From positions 1-37,968 of the forward strand of contig MDVS01000043.1 of the NCBI GenBank assembly GCA_001940645.1: a stretch of DNA of 37,968 bases, in the 5' to 3' direction. The first letter of the stretch is position 1. Each line of letters opens with the position of its first letter. Positions 18,069 to 26,508 of the stretch are shown one piece after another. Origin of the DNA: Candidatus Heimdallarchaeota archaeon LC_3 (GTDB lineage: Archaea; Asgardarchaeota; Heimdallarchaeia; Hodarchaeales; LC-3). Position numbers and translations under genes: made by a program. The notes under the pieces were generated by a model that was not told where the DNA came from, ran no database searches, and saw only the letters and a list, made by a program, of their open reading frames with translations.

Positions 18069-18800
18069 TTAATCTCGTGCTCCAAGATAAAGCTTTCTTA
18101 TCCTATCTTCTGCTAATAATTCCTTAGTAGTCCCCTCAGCGGCAATTTTACCCGTTACTAAAACGTACCCACGATCAGAAATTTCAAGAGATCTTCTTGC
18201 TCGTTGTTCTACAAGGAGAATGGAGATTGAAAGTTCTCTTATTAATTTGAGAATTAATTGGAGGATTTCTTCTGCAATATTTGGAGCTAAAGCAGCTGTT
18301 GGTTCATCTAAAATTAAAATTTCGGGGTTTGGAATCAATGCACGTGCTAAAGCAAGCATTTGTCTTTCTCCTCCACTTAGTAAACTTGCTTCTTGTTTAA
18401 ATCGTTCTTCTAAAATAGGAAATAATTCAAGCATACTTTTTAATCGTTCCCTATAAAATTTATCCCATTTTCTTACATAAAACCCCATTTTAAGATTTTC
18501 TTCAATTGTCAATGAAGGGAAGACATTGTTGAGCTGAGGGACATAACTAAGAGGAATACCCGATCTAATTATTTCGTGAGGTAGCATATGACTTACTTCT
18601 CTTCCTCGAATAAAAACATTACCAGAAAACAATTCAACTAACCCTATTAGGGTCCGTATTAAAGTTGATTTTCCAGATCCGTTCGGTCCAATAATTGTTA
18701 CGAGTTCCCCTTCTGAAATTTGAATATTAATACCATTAATAACTTGAAGCTTACCATAACCTGAAATTATATTTCTTCCTTCGAGAACTACCTGAGACAT
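18069..18800 (-). CDS. livF: Branched-chain amino acid-type ABC importer ATPase, LivF-like
   Basis: The 243-residue ATPase has Walker A GPNGSGKS (38-45), signature LSGGERQMLALARAL (from 141), Walker B ILILDEP (161-167) and the LivF-typical opening ISGYGKLQVINGI. The gene is first in the operon livF-livH-livM-livG, all minus strand with 16-33 bp gaps. No periplasmic-type substrate-binding protein is found next to it, so the substrate class cannot be read from the locus; amino acids, short amides or urea are all possible for this family. Confidence 0.88.
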   Translation of the reverse strand: MSQVVLEGRNIISGYGKLQVINGINIQISEGELVTIIGPNGSGKSTLIRTLIGLVELFSGNVFIRGREVSHMLPHEIIRSGIPLSYVPQLNNVFPSLTIEENLKMGFYVRKWDKFYRERLKSMLELFPILEERFKQEASLLSGGERQMLALARALIPNPEILILDEPTAALAPNIAEEILQLILKLIRELSISILLVEQRARRSLEISDRGYVLVTGKIAAEGTTKELLAEDRIRKLYLGARD

Positions 18801-18840
18801 ACTGTTTACCTAAATTTTAGACTTTTCCCCCACTCTTAAG

Positions 18841-18850
18841 TATATATTTA
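18841..18850 (-). promoter_or_regulatory. Likely TATA box of the Liv-type operon
   Basis: On the minus strand TAAATATATA lies about 40 nt upstream of the livF ATG, with A/T-rich sequence before it. An archaeal start about 25 nt downstream would leave a leader of roughly 15-20 nt. The region between this and the transposase remnant holds no gene. Confidence 0.45.
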
Positions 18851-19043
18851 AAAAATTTTTCCCGATTCAATTTTAAAATAAATTTTCTTTAAAAAAAGCA
18901 AAAATATTAACAGTACTATTTAGGCAATTGCAAAAAGAAATTTTCTCTCTTCTATTTATGACCAAGTGTTTAAAAATATTTTGAAATAAAGCATAGGCCA
19001 TAATATTAGTCGAAAAATCTCTAAAAAGAAAAAAAAACAAATA

Positions 19044-19865
19044 TTAAATGAATTTATTGAGCTTTAGTGAAGAAAATCTGTTTCGTTTATGGATTTTAAT
19101 CCAATTCACCTTGCCTATTAATTGAGAAAGAATACACGTAAATAGAATATATTTTCTAACCTTTTTTAATCCTCTAACCGGAACTACACGACCTTTAAGG
19201 ATATCTTTAAACGTGGACTGATATCTTTCAACAGAACTTCTTTTTGTCCTACTCAAATTTCTTATCCTAACTCCTTCTCTCCCTAAAGCTATCTTTCGCC
19301 AATTAGATTTTCTAAGGTAGTTAAAATGCTTGATTTTAGCCTTTTTAGGGTTATATGATATAGCAGGAATTAATCCTAACTCAATGTTTCGAGAATAACA
19401 CTTTTTATCATCAAAAGCACCATCCATAGTCATAACAGAAGCTGAACATAGATCACGTTTCTCTAAATGATTGAAAAGAATCATTGCACCGTTTGATTGA
19501 TGTATATTTGCTGGAAGAACCCAGGATGACCGTGCAATTTCGCTTGTTGTTCCGCTAACAAAATAGGCCCAATAACCATGAAAACGCTCTTTATCAGTTT
19601 TATAGCCATATCCAGCGTCTGGATCTAAATTATGCTTATTACGACCATTTGATAATATATCTGTAGCATCTAATGCTAATTCGTCTTCATCAAACATCCC
19701 AAGGGATACCAAATGTTCATCAATCTTTTTTAATATTTTCAAAATAGTTATTTCAGATAAATTTCGCAGAAATCGAGAAAAAGTGTCATGAGAGGGAATA
19801 TTTTCTCTACTGAAACCACAAAATTTCCTGAAATCATTATTTTCGTATAATTTTTCTTCACAAAA
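19044..19865 (-). pseudogene. IS5/IS1182-like transposase remnant lacking its N-terminus
   Basis: The frame reads open from a TGA at 19866-19868 to the stop codon near 19044, about 273 residues with no sensible start codon early on; the TTG at 19742 is internal. The N-terminal part (RKFCGFSRENIPSHDTFSRF) is the DUF772-like helical region of IS5-group enzymes. The catalytic core follows: Asp in ELALDATDIL, Asp in VMTMDGAFDD and Glu in SSVERYQSTF. Missing start and flanking debris show that it is a decayed element. No convincing inverted ends were found. Bases 19870-20020 on the same strand hold a short open stretch that may belong to the lost N-terminus or to another gene. Confidence 0.75.
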
Positions 19866-19984
19866 TCACTACAATAATAATCCTTCAATTCACAGATCCG
19901 TTGATTTTTCGCACCCCTGCAGGAATGATAACAATATCATCGTCTAGACCGTTATTATCTAGTTTTTCTAATAAAATTCTTATC

Positions 19985-20002
19985 CCTTGAAATATTTCAA
20001 GG
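19985..20002 (-). terminator. Perfect palindrome after the membrane-protein gene
   Basis: CCTTGAAATATTTCAAGG can fold into a 7-bp stem with an ATAT loop, 20 bp after the stop codon of the upstream minus-strand gene. The T-run after it is weak, so its use as a terminator is only plausible; it could also be a protein site or an element end. Confidence 0.35.
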
Positions 20003-20021
20003 AATAATTTTAAGTAAGTTA

Positions 20022-21230
20022 TTAAACGTTACTGGATAATGTATTTAGGAACTCTATTACTATGTCTAATGATTTGTTAATTATTGCAATTGTAATTGCA
20101 ATAATTATTGGGACGATCACACCTGAAATGAATGTGAGATTGAATGCCCAAGGAGATTTTTTTGATTCTTTTGCAATTAATAAATGAATTCCATTGATTT
20201 TTTGTTCTAATATTTTTAATTGAGCGATATCACTATTAACGTTAAGAGTCAATTCTAATAAATTTTTCATGTAATTAGAATATATTTTTTCCAGATTAGA
20301 AATAATATTTAGTTTAGCTGATAGTAAAATACCTCGAAATCTTATTTGAACAAGTATAAAATTGAGGAAAATCACGATATTGATAATTATTAAGATATTT
20401 AATGATAAACCTAATACGCGTCCAAAATTTATTTGTTGATTTGCTAGAAACATGAAAATGAGAAATAAGGCGATAATAAATAATTTAAAGAATACTTGAA
20501 AAACAAAATCACTGATAAATTGGAATCTATACTTAAAAGAAGAATAAGATAATTCTCCTTTAATGGAATTTGATAAATCAATTTGAATAATATTCAGATT
20601 TGTTAGAAAATCTTTTTCTAAAGTTTCTGGTCTAACTATTCTTTTTATCAATGATAATGCTATGACAAACACCATGATATGCCATAGAGCTGAACTAGCT
20701 AGTAATCCTAAAAATAAACCTGTAAATAATAGAACTAAGACTGAAATATCAGTATAGGGAAATACTTGCAAACCTTCATAGTAATATAAACCATCAAATG
20801 TCCACCAATTATCAAACGCAACAAGTAAGCCAATTAAAACAGTCATTCCACCTGCTATAAGTTCAAATTTAGAAAACATCCATTTTTTTACTATTTCTTC
20901 AAAATTTCTGTAAGCCGTGGGGGTAAACAGCTCTTTAAATTGATTATTCTTCCTTGTTTCGATTTCGGATTTCACTTTTGGATCAAGCATAGGCATTAAA
21001 TTATATAATGAATCCAAGATACTATTTAAAAAATAAACACTAATTAAGAGGAGAATAGGAACAGTCCACATTAGTATATCTTCAAAAATATTGATTCTTC
21101 TATCTAAAGACGTTTCTTGAGGTATTAATAAGATCGGGCCAATAAATCCTAATAGAAATATAACTATAAAGATTACAGTTCTTCGATAACTTGTAATAAA
21201 ATTAATTTTCAGAAATAATGGTTTATACAT
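20022..21230 (-). CDS. Polytopic membrane protein, 402 residues, unknown
   Basis: No family was recognised. About eight hydrophobic segments are visible, in two groups: residues about 15-65 and 125-215, then 240-305 and 365-390. Between them are amphipathic, possibly coiled stretches (PKVKSEIETRKNNQFKEL and IAQLKILEQKING) that would face the cytoplasm. The ATG at 21230 is the first start. It lies 200 bp downstream of the protease/nuclease gene on the same strand; a functional tie, such as a membrane partner, is possible but unproven. No signal peptide or enzyme motif is apparent. Confidence 0.62.
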   Translation of the reverse strand: MYKPLFLKINFITSYRRTVIFIVIFLLGFIGPILLIPQETSLDRRINIFEDILMWTVPILLLISVYFLNSILDSLYNLMPMLDPKVKSEIETRKNNQFKELFTPTAYRNFEEIVKKWMFSKFELIAGGMTVLIGLLVAFDNWWTFDGLYYYEGLQVFPYTDISVLVLLFTGLFLGLLASSALWHIMVFVIALSLIKRIVRPETLEKDFLTNLNIIQIDLSNSIKGELSYSSFKYRFQFISDFVFQVFFKLFIIALFLIFMFLANQQINFGRVLGLSLNILIIINIVIFLNFILVQIRFRGILLSAKLNIISNLEKIYSNYMKNLLELTLNVNSDIAQLKILEQKINGIHLLIAKESKKSPWAFNLTFISGVIVPIIIAITIAIINKSLDIVIEFLNTLSSNV

Positions 21231-21430
21231 ATATAATTCCCATACTTTGATTTTCTATTTGAGAAGAGGAATTTTGAAGATTATTATTAAAGTATAAAAG
21301 GTTAATATTAAATTATCAATCAATCCTCTTCAAACTTTTTAAAAAGATTCTTTACAATTTTTTCCATTTTTTCGAATAAATATCATTCTTGTGGAGTAGC
21401 TTTGTTTTTTGTTAAAGTAAATGGTCATAA

Positions 21431-23536
21431 TTAAAACCTAATATCTTCCAGATTGCGAATAAGACGAAATTGTTCAATTTCAGAGGTTTCTTTGGTATCT
21501 ACTTTTTTAAGTTTCCCAAAATCGATATTTGTGAGTTTTTCAAGATCATTGATTGAAATCTGGTATAAAAATGTCTCAGCAGTCGAAAGTCTTTCGAATA
21601 CATTCCCTTCTTCAATCCTATCAATATCTAGAACCTGATCTTGTTGACTAAGTAGAAATGCTGTAGCTACTAGTTTTCTGTTCTTCAATATAACAATTAA
21701 TTTCCAAAAAAATTTTGGAATAGGAATTTTTTTGAATTTAGGGTCGGAATGAGGAAAGTCTTCAGGATTCGGTAATGTTCCAGTAGGAGTTAACGGTCCA
21801 TCAAAGATCGGTCCATTGAATACACAGCCTCTACGTTTTTCTGCTTCTAATTGATCTAGAACGTATTCTTCAATCCCCAACCAGAGTTTTCTTCCTTGAT
21901 TGAATTTGAAAAATTGTGGGGCACAATTTGTGAAGTGAAAAGTATCGTCACCATTCCTTTTTGCCTCTGCTTTTGTATCCCCCCAAGTTGCATCGAGTCG
22001 ACGAACTAGATGTCCCCGATCAAATGGATTATTTGTGCGACTCTCATCTAACCTCTGCCGTTTATAAAATTCATTGCCAATCTGAACGTTCTCATCTATA
22101 CGTGGATCAAATAACCATCGATCCCCTCTGCGCCTACCAACATCTCTTCGCAACCCTCCATCAATATTTACTGCTACAAAAAATGCTAACTTTTTCTCTT
22201 TATTCATAACAACACTATAATTATAGTATTTAAGCACAAAATCAGTCGAAGAATTATTCAAATAAGCAATTTTCGATTTCTGATTCTCATTTATTTGTGG
22301 AAGGGGGATTTTATGTTTACTTCCAAGAAAAGCATCTTTATATCCTGGACGTTTATTCAAGTTGGTATGGTCAATTTCAACTCTTTCAGTTGGTATACTA
22401 TCAGGAGGTAACACTGATGGGGAAAGAGATTGGGGAGGAAGCTCTCTACCAATGATTTCCAGAGGAAACTTTGCAATCAATGATACAAAGTCATTTTTAG
22501 TTTCTGTATGAATAATACTACCTTTAAATTCTTGTGATGAATAAGAATCATGTATTAAGTATCTTTTTGGTTTAGGAGGTGAAAATTCTAACGCTTTTTT
22601 TATCAAAGGATGATTTCCTAAATTATCTTGAAGATGTTTAACAATCGAACTAATCCTAATTCCCTCATTCGCTATCCATTTGATTCGAGACTCACCCATT
22701 GAAGAGTCCCAAATAGCACCATCATGTGTCAACCAATTCCCATTATCATCTTTTTCAGGAACTCCACTATGATGTAGTGCTGCAATTTGCCAAAACATAT
22801 TAAAAACCGGTGAACCAGAAGAACCACCAAGAGTATCAGTCTGGTACCACAATGTCTGATCCATAAACTTAAGAAGCTTATTTTCCCGGACACAAATCTG
22901 TTTTAACCTTCCCTCTGGATGCTGAATTATTGTCAAATATTCACCCACGTTCGCTTTACCCCGTTCAGGTGATAAAGATAACCATCCCCAATCTTCAAGA
23001 CGAAAATTCCCTTCTTTTGAAGTAGGAGCAATAGCCACTATAGCGAAATCTAATTCCTCATTTGCATAGAAAAATTTTTCTGGATGAAAACTGAATCTTA
23101 CTACGGGTTTCTCGTAATTTGTAATGTCAAGTTCATAATTGAAATCCGCAATTGAATAGGTAGCATCCTCTTTCCTTTTGAAGACATGATTATTAGTAAG
23201 TAAAACTTCAGGACCGATAAGAAACCCTGTTGCGTAACCAAGTAGTCTTCCTGACCTATTTCGTAATTGGATTCGGCAAATAGCTCGCGAGGCTATTAAA
23301 CCCTTTTCGAGGAAGTTGATGTTGACTAGGTCATTCCCTCCAATGATCCTTTCAAAAGCGCTTCGAGCACGTTCTGGGTTGCCCGTTTCATCAAGTAAAC
23401 GTTGAAATCGAGAGTCTCTTTGCTCTATACTGAGAAATCTACCACGATCTATTTCTCCTACTTCTTTTGATCGCTCTATTGGATCAAAATCAAGACGTTT
23501 CCTTGAAGCTTCGATTAATTTCTTGAAAATTGCCAC
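21431..23536 (-). CDS. Trypsin-like serine protease fused to a DNA/RNA non-specific nuclease (NUC/ENDO_G)
   Basis: I favour the GTG at 23536, 8 nt after a strong GGAGG; a GTG at 23551 would add five residues and is used for numbering here. Residues 1-80 are a charged helical region. Residues about 85-310 are an S1-like protease with TNNHVF (His122), ELDFAIV (Asp168) and GGSSGSPVF (nucleophile Ser245). A Pro-rich linker follows (about 320-425). Residues about 435-690 are a NUC domain: DRGHLVRR with catalytic His514, then TNCAPQ and FNQGRKLW with metal-binding Asn551 and Glu561. No signal peptide or TM segment is seen, so both enzymes would be intracellular. Related fusions in bacteria are linked with conflict systems, but no partner was identified here. 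Confidence 0.85.
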   Translation of the reverse strand: MAIFKKLIEASRKRLDFDPIERSKEVGEIDRGRFLSIEQRDSRFQRLLDETGNPERARSAFERIIGGNDLVNINFLEKGLIASRAICRIQLRNRSGRLLGYATGFLIGPEVLLTNNHVFKRKEDATYSIADFNYELDITNYEKPVVRFSFHPEKFFYANEELDFAIVAIAPTSKEGNFRLEDWGWLSLSPERGKANVGEYLTIIQHPEGRLKQICVRENKLLKFMDQTLWYQTDTLGGSSGSPVFNMFWQIAALHHSGVPEKDDNGNWLTHDGAIWDSSMGESRIKWIANEGIRISSIVKHLQDNLGNHPLIKKALEFSPPKPKRYLIHDSYSSQEFKGSIIHTETKNDFVSLIAKFPLEIIGRELPPQSLSPSVLPPDSIPTERVEIDHTNLNKRPGYKDAFLGSKHKIPLPQINENQKSKIAYLNNSSTDFVLKYYNYSVVMNKEKKLAFFVAVNIDGGLRRDVGRRRGDRWLFDPRIDENVQIGNEFYKRQRLDESRTNNPFDRGHLVRRLDATWGDTKAEAKRNGDDTFHFTNCAPQFFKFNQGRKLWLGIEEYVLDQLEAEKRRGCVFNGPIFDGPLTPTGTLPNPEDFPHSDPKFKKIPIPKFFWKLIVILKNRKLVATAFLLSQQDQVLDIDRIEEGNVFERLSTAETFLYQISINDLEKLTNIDFGKLKKVDTKETSEIEQFRLIRNLEDIRF

Positions 23537-23620
23537 AGTTCTTTCCTCCACACTATTAAAGGATCAAAATAATTCATAAATTATGTTCTTAAGTAATGTT
23601 CCTTTTACAATCGGGATTTT

Positions 23621-24658
23621 CTATAATTTTCTTTTCTTTAGAAGCATCATAAAAACGAAACTTAGTAATAATACAGCTATTGTCCATCCTGGTGTAGGAG
23701 CTGGTTCTGGATTACACCTCAATTCTCGTTCATTTGGACTTGTGTAATGATTGTTGTCTTGATTACCAGCTGTACCAGCAATTACGTAAGGATTATCAAC
23801 AATTCCATCTTGTGGAGAAGCATCAGGGCTTGTCATATCGTCCCAGAAGTTATCAGAAAAAATATTCTGAACACCATCGTCCTTTGCTTGTGAATTCCCT
23901 ATATTATTGGACATAAAATCATTACATGTTATGTTATTTTGAACGGATCCTGAAGATACCGTTAAACCTGTAGTAGTTACATTAACAAGATTATAAGCAA
24001 AAGCACTGTTATTAGTGTTCATATAGATACCATAATTATCATTGATTACATTATAGAATATATTTATGTCCGATAAATTCCACAAATAAAGACCATTACC
24101 CCCTCCATCGACTAATACATTATTCGTGATATTAATAGATTTAGAATGAGCAACAAACATTATATGATCAGTTGTATTTTGAGCGTTATTTTCCTCGATC
24201 TGAATATTTGTTGTATATCTTAAATCGAAACCGTTTCCAGTGTTATGTAATAATGTATTATTCACAATTCTCCCATTAGTCACATTATTGAGTACAATTC
24301 CACTGGTTCCATAGTTTAAACAATTATGTTGAATAACAAAGAATTTATCAACATTGTTAATTTCAATTAAATTAACACCAATATTAAACGTATTAATATC
24401 AAACTCTTCAATGATAAATGGTAATAAGGCTGAACCATCCCCCTGCCAACCCTCAGAACTTGCTAAAGCAATTAAATCAGCATTTGAATTAATGAGAATT
24501 GGTTGATGAGAAGAACATTGATGTGTTGAAAGGTTTATTGAAGAATTTTTATTTAATATAGAAGTTTCATTTCCATTAATTGGCGAAATCATAGTTGCTA
24601 AGCTAAAGGAAAATACGAGAATAATTAAAAATAATTCAAAATAGTTTTTAGTTTTCAT
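23621..24658 (-). CDS. NosD-like beta-helix surface protein with C-terminal anchor
   Basis: The 345-residue protein has an N-terminal signal peptide (hydrophobic core LFLIILVFSFSLATMI, about residues 10-25). The middle (about 75-270) is a right-handed parallel beta-helix of NosD/CASH type, with repeated Asn-rich turns such as IVNNTLLHNTGNGF and INITNNVLVDGGGNGLYLW. Then come a typical NFWDD segment and a C-terminal tail PGWTIAVLLLSFVFMMLLKKRKL: a PGW motif, one membrane span and a basic end, like archaeosortase or related C-terminal sorting signals. It should be exposed on the cell surface, probably binding or processing glycans; no catalytic residues can be assigned. It ends 69 bp before the protease/nuclease start but need not share its function. 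Confidence 0.82.
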   Translation of the reverse strand: MKTKNYFELFLIILVFSFSLATMISPINGNETSILNKNSSINLSTHQCSSHQPILINSNADLIALASSEGWQGDGSALLPFIIEEFDINTFNIGVNLIEINNVDKFFVIQHNCLNYGTSGIVLNNVTNGRIVNNTLLHNTGNGFDLRYTTNIQIEENNAQNTTDHIMFVAHSKSINITNNVLVDGGGNGLYLWNLSDINIFYNVINDNYGIYMNTNNSAFAYNLVNVTTTGLTVSSGSVQNNITCNDFMSNNIGNSQAKDDGVQNIFSDNFWDDMTSPDASPQDGIVDNPYVIAGTAGNQDNNHYTSPNERELRCNPEPAPTPGWTIAVLLLSFVFMMLLKKRKL

Positions 24659-24879
24659 TTCAGTCTCCTATTTTTAAATGAATATTAGAACTTAATTGAA
24701 GAAACCTATTTGATAATTATAGTTTGTAACTAACATCTATTTATAAAAATTTACTTGTTTGTTGTACAAAGTTAGGTAATGGGTGATATTCATCATTATC
24801 AATTTATGCAGCTATTTTATTTAAATTTTGAAATAAATCCAAAAAAGACAAGAATTCTTAGTATTATGTACGAGATTAA

Positions 24880-25188
24880 TTTTTAGTTATATATCTTTAT
24901 GGTAGACAAACAATAGTAAGAGATATTTCAAAATTAGACGAAAAAATTACTTTTAATTTACTTTCAAATTTGTTATGTGAGGAAAATGATAATTGGTTCT
25001 TTCCTATTTAAAAAAAACTTGTATACAGTGTGGAAGATATTAAAAATAATATTTTAAATGAAAAAGAACAATATCCAGAGTTAGCTGAAAAAATTGATAA
25101 GTATAGAATTGGATTTTCATGGATAGAAAAACAAAACCAGTTCCAATTAGATGAGAAGTTTTACCAATTGAAAAGAAAAAATTCATGA
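24880..25188 (+). pseudogene. Unassigned gene remnant with one in-frame TAA
   Basis: One plus-strand frame stays open for about 100 codons apart from a TAA at 25009-25011 inside an A-run. Before it reads GRQTIVRDISKLDEKITFN, after it VEDIKNNILNEKEQYPELAE and a Lys-rich end. The composition is protein-like but no family is recognised and no start codon is present, so it looks like the tail of a decayed gene. The rest of 24659-25462 holds only this and the alternative-stem element. Confidence 0.35.
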
Positions 25189-25281
25189 TTATAATGTATC
25201 ATTTATTATCAAATGATTTAAGGAAAATTTGTAACACATAGTGTGCATTAAAATAAAATAAATTAATACTTGACCCTAGTT

Positions 25282-25325
25282 GTTGAGTCCTTTCAACCGA
25301 TAGGTTGTTAAAAACAATTCAACCT
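25282..25325 (+). other. Chain of mutually exclusive short stems
   Basis: Four segments pair alternately: GTTGA (25282-25286) with TCAAC (25293-25297); CAACC (25294-25298) with GGTTG (25303-25307) over a GATA loop; and AGGTTG (25302-25307) with CAACCT (25320-25325). The pattern resembles an attenuator, but no gene is correctly placed to be controlled by it. Confidence 0.25.
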
Positions 25326-25462
25326 CTCTGGAATCAAAAACAAGAAATTTCAACAACTAATGTCGAAATTGTGTCTGAAAAGAGTTTTGCATAACCAGAA
25401 ATAAATCGATTGGTAACTAATCTTCTGCTATTTATTCGCTTGTTGATTGTTCATTAATTATT

Positions 25463-26023
25463 TTAAAAAAAATTCTTGAAAAAGGTAACTGTTTGTAAAG
25501 GTAATTCATATTTTATATTATAAAAAACAATGTCCAATCTCTGTTCTTCAATTGTATCAGAAGGAATAACAGCTCCTTCCAACCGTTTAAGTAACCCTTG
25601 AGTCTTAAGTATTTCGATATTTCTCAATAGATTATTCCGATCCTTAATTTCAACTCTCAATTTTTTTAATAATATATCCTGATCTACTTCATCAAGAGTC
25701 TTTCCTTTAATATTCATTTTTAATATCCAAAACAACAAATCCATTTGATCTATTGATAATTTCTTGAAATTCTCTTCAAAAATGGGATCAGAAATTGATT
25801 CGCTTGAAATTTCTGATATCAACATTTTATCAACGTTTGTTATTGTTTTTTTGAATCTAAAAGAATTAATTTTGAACACTAATTCTTGAAACCAAAGTGG
25901 GATGATTTCAATTATAATTATGACTGATATTGCCCCTAATCTAAAATTTTGATCAATATCGAGGACTGTTAACGGTAACACTAATAATAACAGGCCTGAT
26001 AGAGCTAATTTCTTAATAAACAC
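25463..26023 (-). CDS. Membrane-anchored protein with C-terminal helical domain, unknown
   Basis: The 186-residue protein opens at a GTG with two hydrophobic segments (about 5-20 and 28-48), then a soluble part of about 130 residues. That part is helical, with a possible winged-helix-like stretch, DEVDQDILLKKLRVEIKD then LLRNIEILKTQGLLKRLEGA, resembling a degenerate DNA-binding fold near a membrane anchor. No family is recognised. It is flanked by gene remnants on both sides, and its own status as intact rests only on the clean 186-codon frame. Confidence 0.5.
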   Translation of the reverse strand: MFIKKLALSGLLLLVLPLTVLDIDQNFRLGAISVIIIIEIIPLWFQELVFKINSFRFKKTITNVDKMLISEISSESISDPIFEENFKKLSIDQMDLLFWILKMNIKGKTLDEVDQDILLKKLRVEIKDRNNLLRNIEILKTQGLLKRLEGAVIPSDTIEEQRLDIVFYNIKYELPLQTVTFFKNFF

Positions 26024-26088
26024 AATTTTTTTCTATTTTACAACCTTTAAAAAGATTTTTCATATTGAAGGACACTAGGTCCATAAAT

Positions 26089-26385
26089 ATGATAAATGGG
26101 ACAACAAAAACAATTAGTTGATTATTAACTGATGAAAATCCCAAAAATTATGTTATTTATAAAAATGGTGTAATAATTGATTCTGACAATTGGTTATACG
26201 GTGCAAATATTAGTTTATTAGTAAATACTTCTCAATTAAATCTCAAAAGTTTCTCAATTAAATCTCATAAATTTTCATTCCAAAAAATGAACAATGGATC
26301 GATTACTACCTTTTTCAAACAAACCACCATTAATAAAATCAACAAAGTTATTGGGCATTCAAAAATAAAAAGATGTTTTAAATAA
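26089..26385 (+). pseudogene. Remnant of an Ig-like repeat from a surface protein
   Basis: After ATG 26089 the frame has a TGA at 26119 and then stays open to 26385. The text around it, TIS-stop-LLTDENPKNYVIYKNG then IIDSDNWLYGANISLLV, matches the repeated archaeal surface domain pattern SW-x-hydrophobic-x-D-x-NP...Y-x-VY-x-NG...W...I. The TGA falls where Trp is expected, so it looks like a TGG to TGA mutation. A 21-bp tandem duplication (TTCTCAATTAAATCTCA at 26229 and 26250) then breaks the domain. It is a fragment of a former secreted protein. Confidence 0.55.
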
Positions 26386-26508
26386 TAAAGGAAAATTCTT
26401 ATGAAAAATTAAGTCAGAATTATGACACTAATTCGGACAAAGAAAGATTTGGCAAAATAATAATCTACTTATAACGTAAAAAAATTATATTTGGAGTTTT
26501 ATAAATCT

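Noticed and set aside
18909..18917. ACAGTACT near the IS5-like remnant, like the first eight bases of the complete IS end
   Set aside because: Similarity stops after eight bases and no matching opposite end was found.
19870..20020. Minus-strand open stretch with EKLDNNGLDDDIVIIPAGV, faintly like a cobalamin-binding domain end
   Set aside because: Too short, no start, and no His-based cofactor motif; left as part of the remnant region.
21961..22209. Plus-strand open frame inside the nuclease domain
   Set aside because: It is antisense to the DRGH active-site region of the fusion.
26119..26121. In-frame TGA read as selenocysteine or reassigned Trp
   Set aside because: No selenocysteine element was seen, many genes end in TGA normally, and the frame has a further disruption, so decay is simpler.
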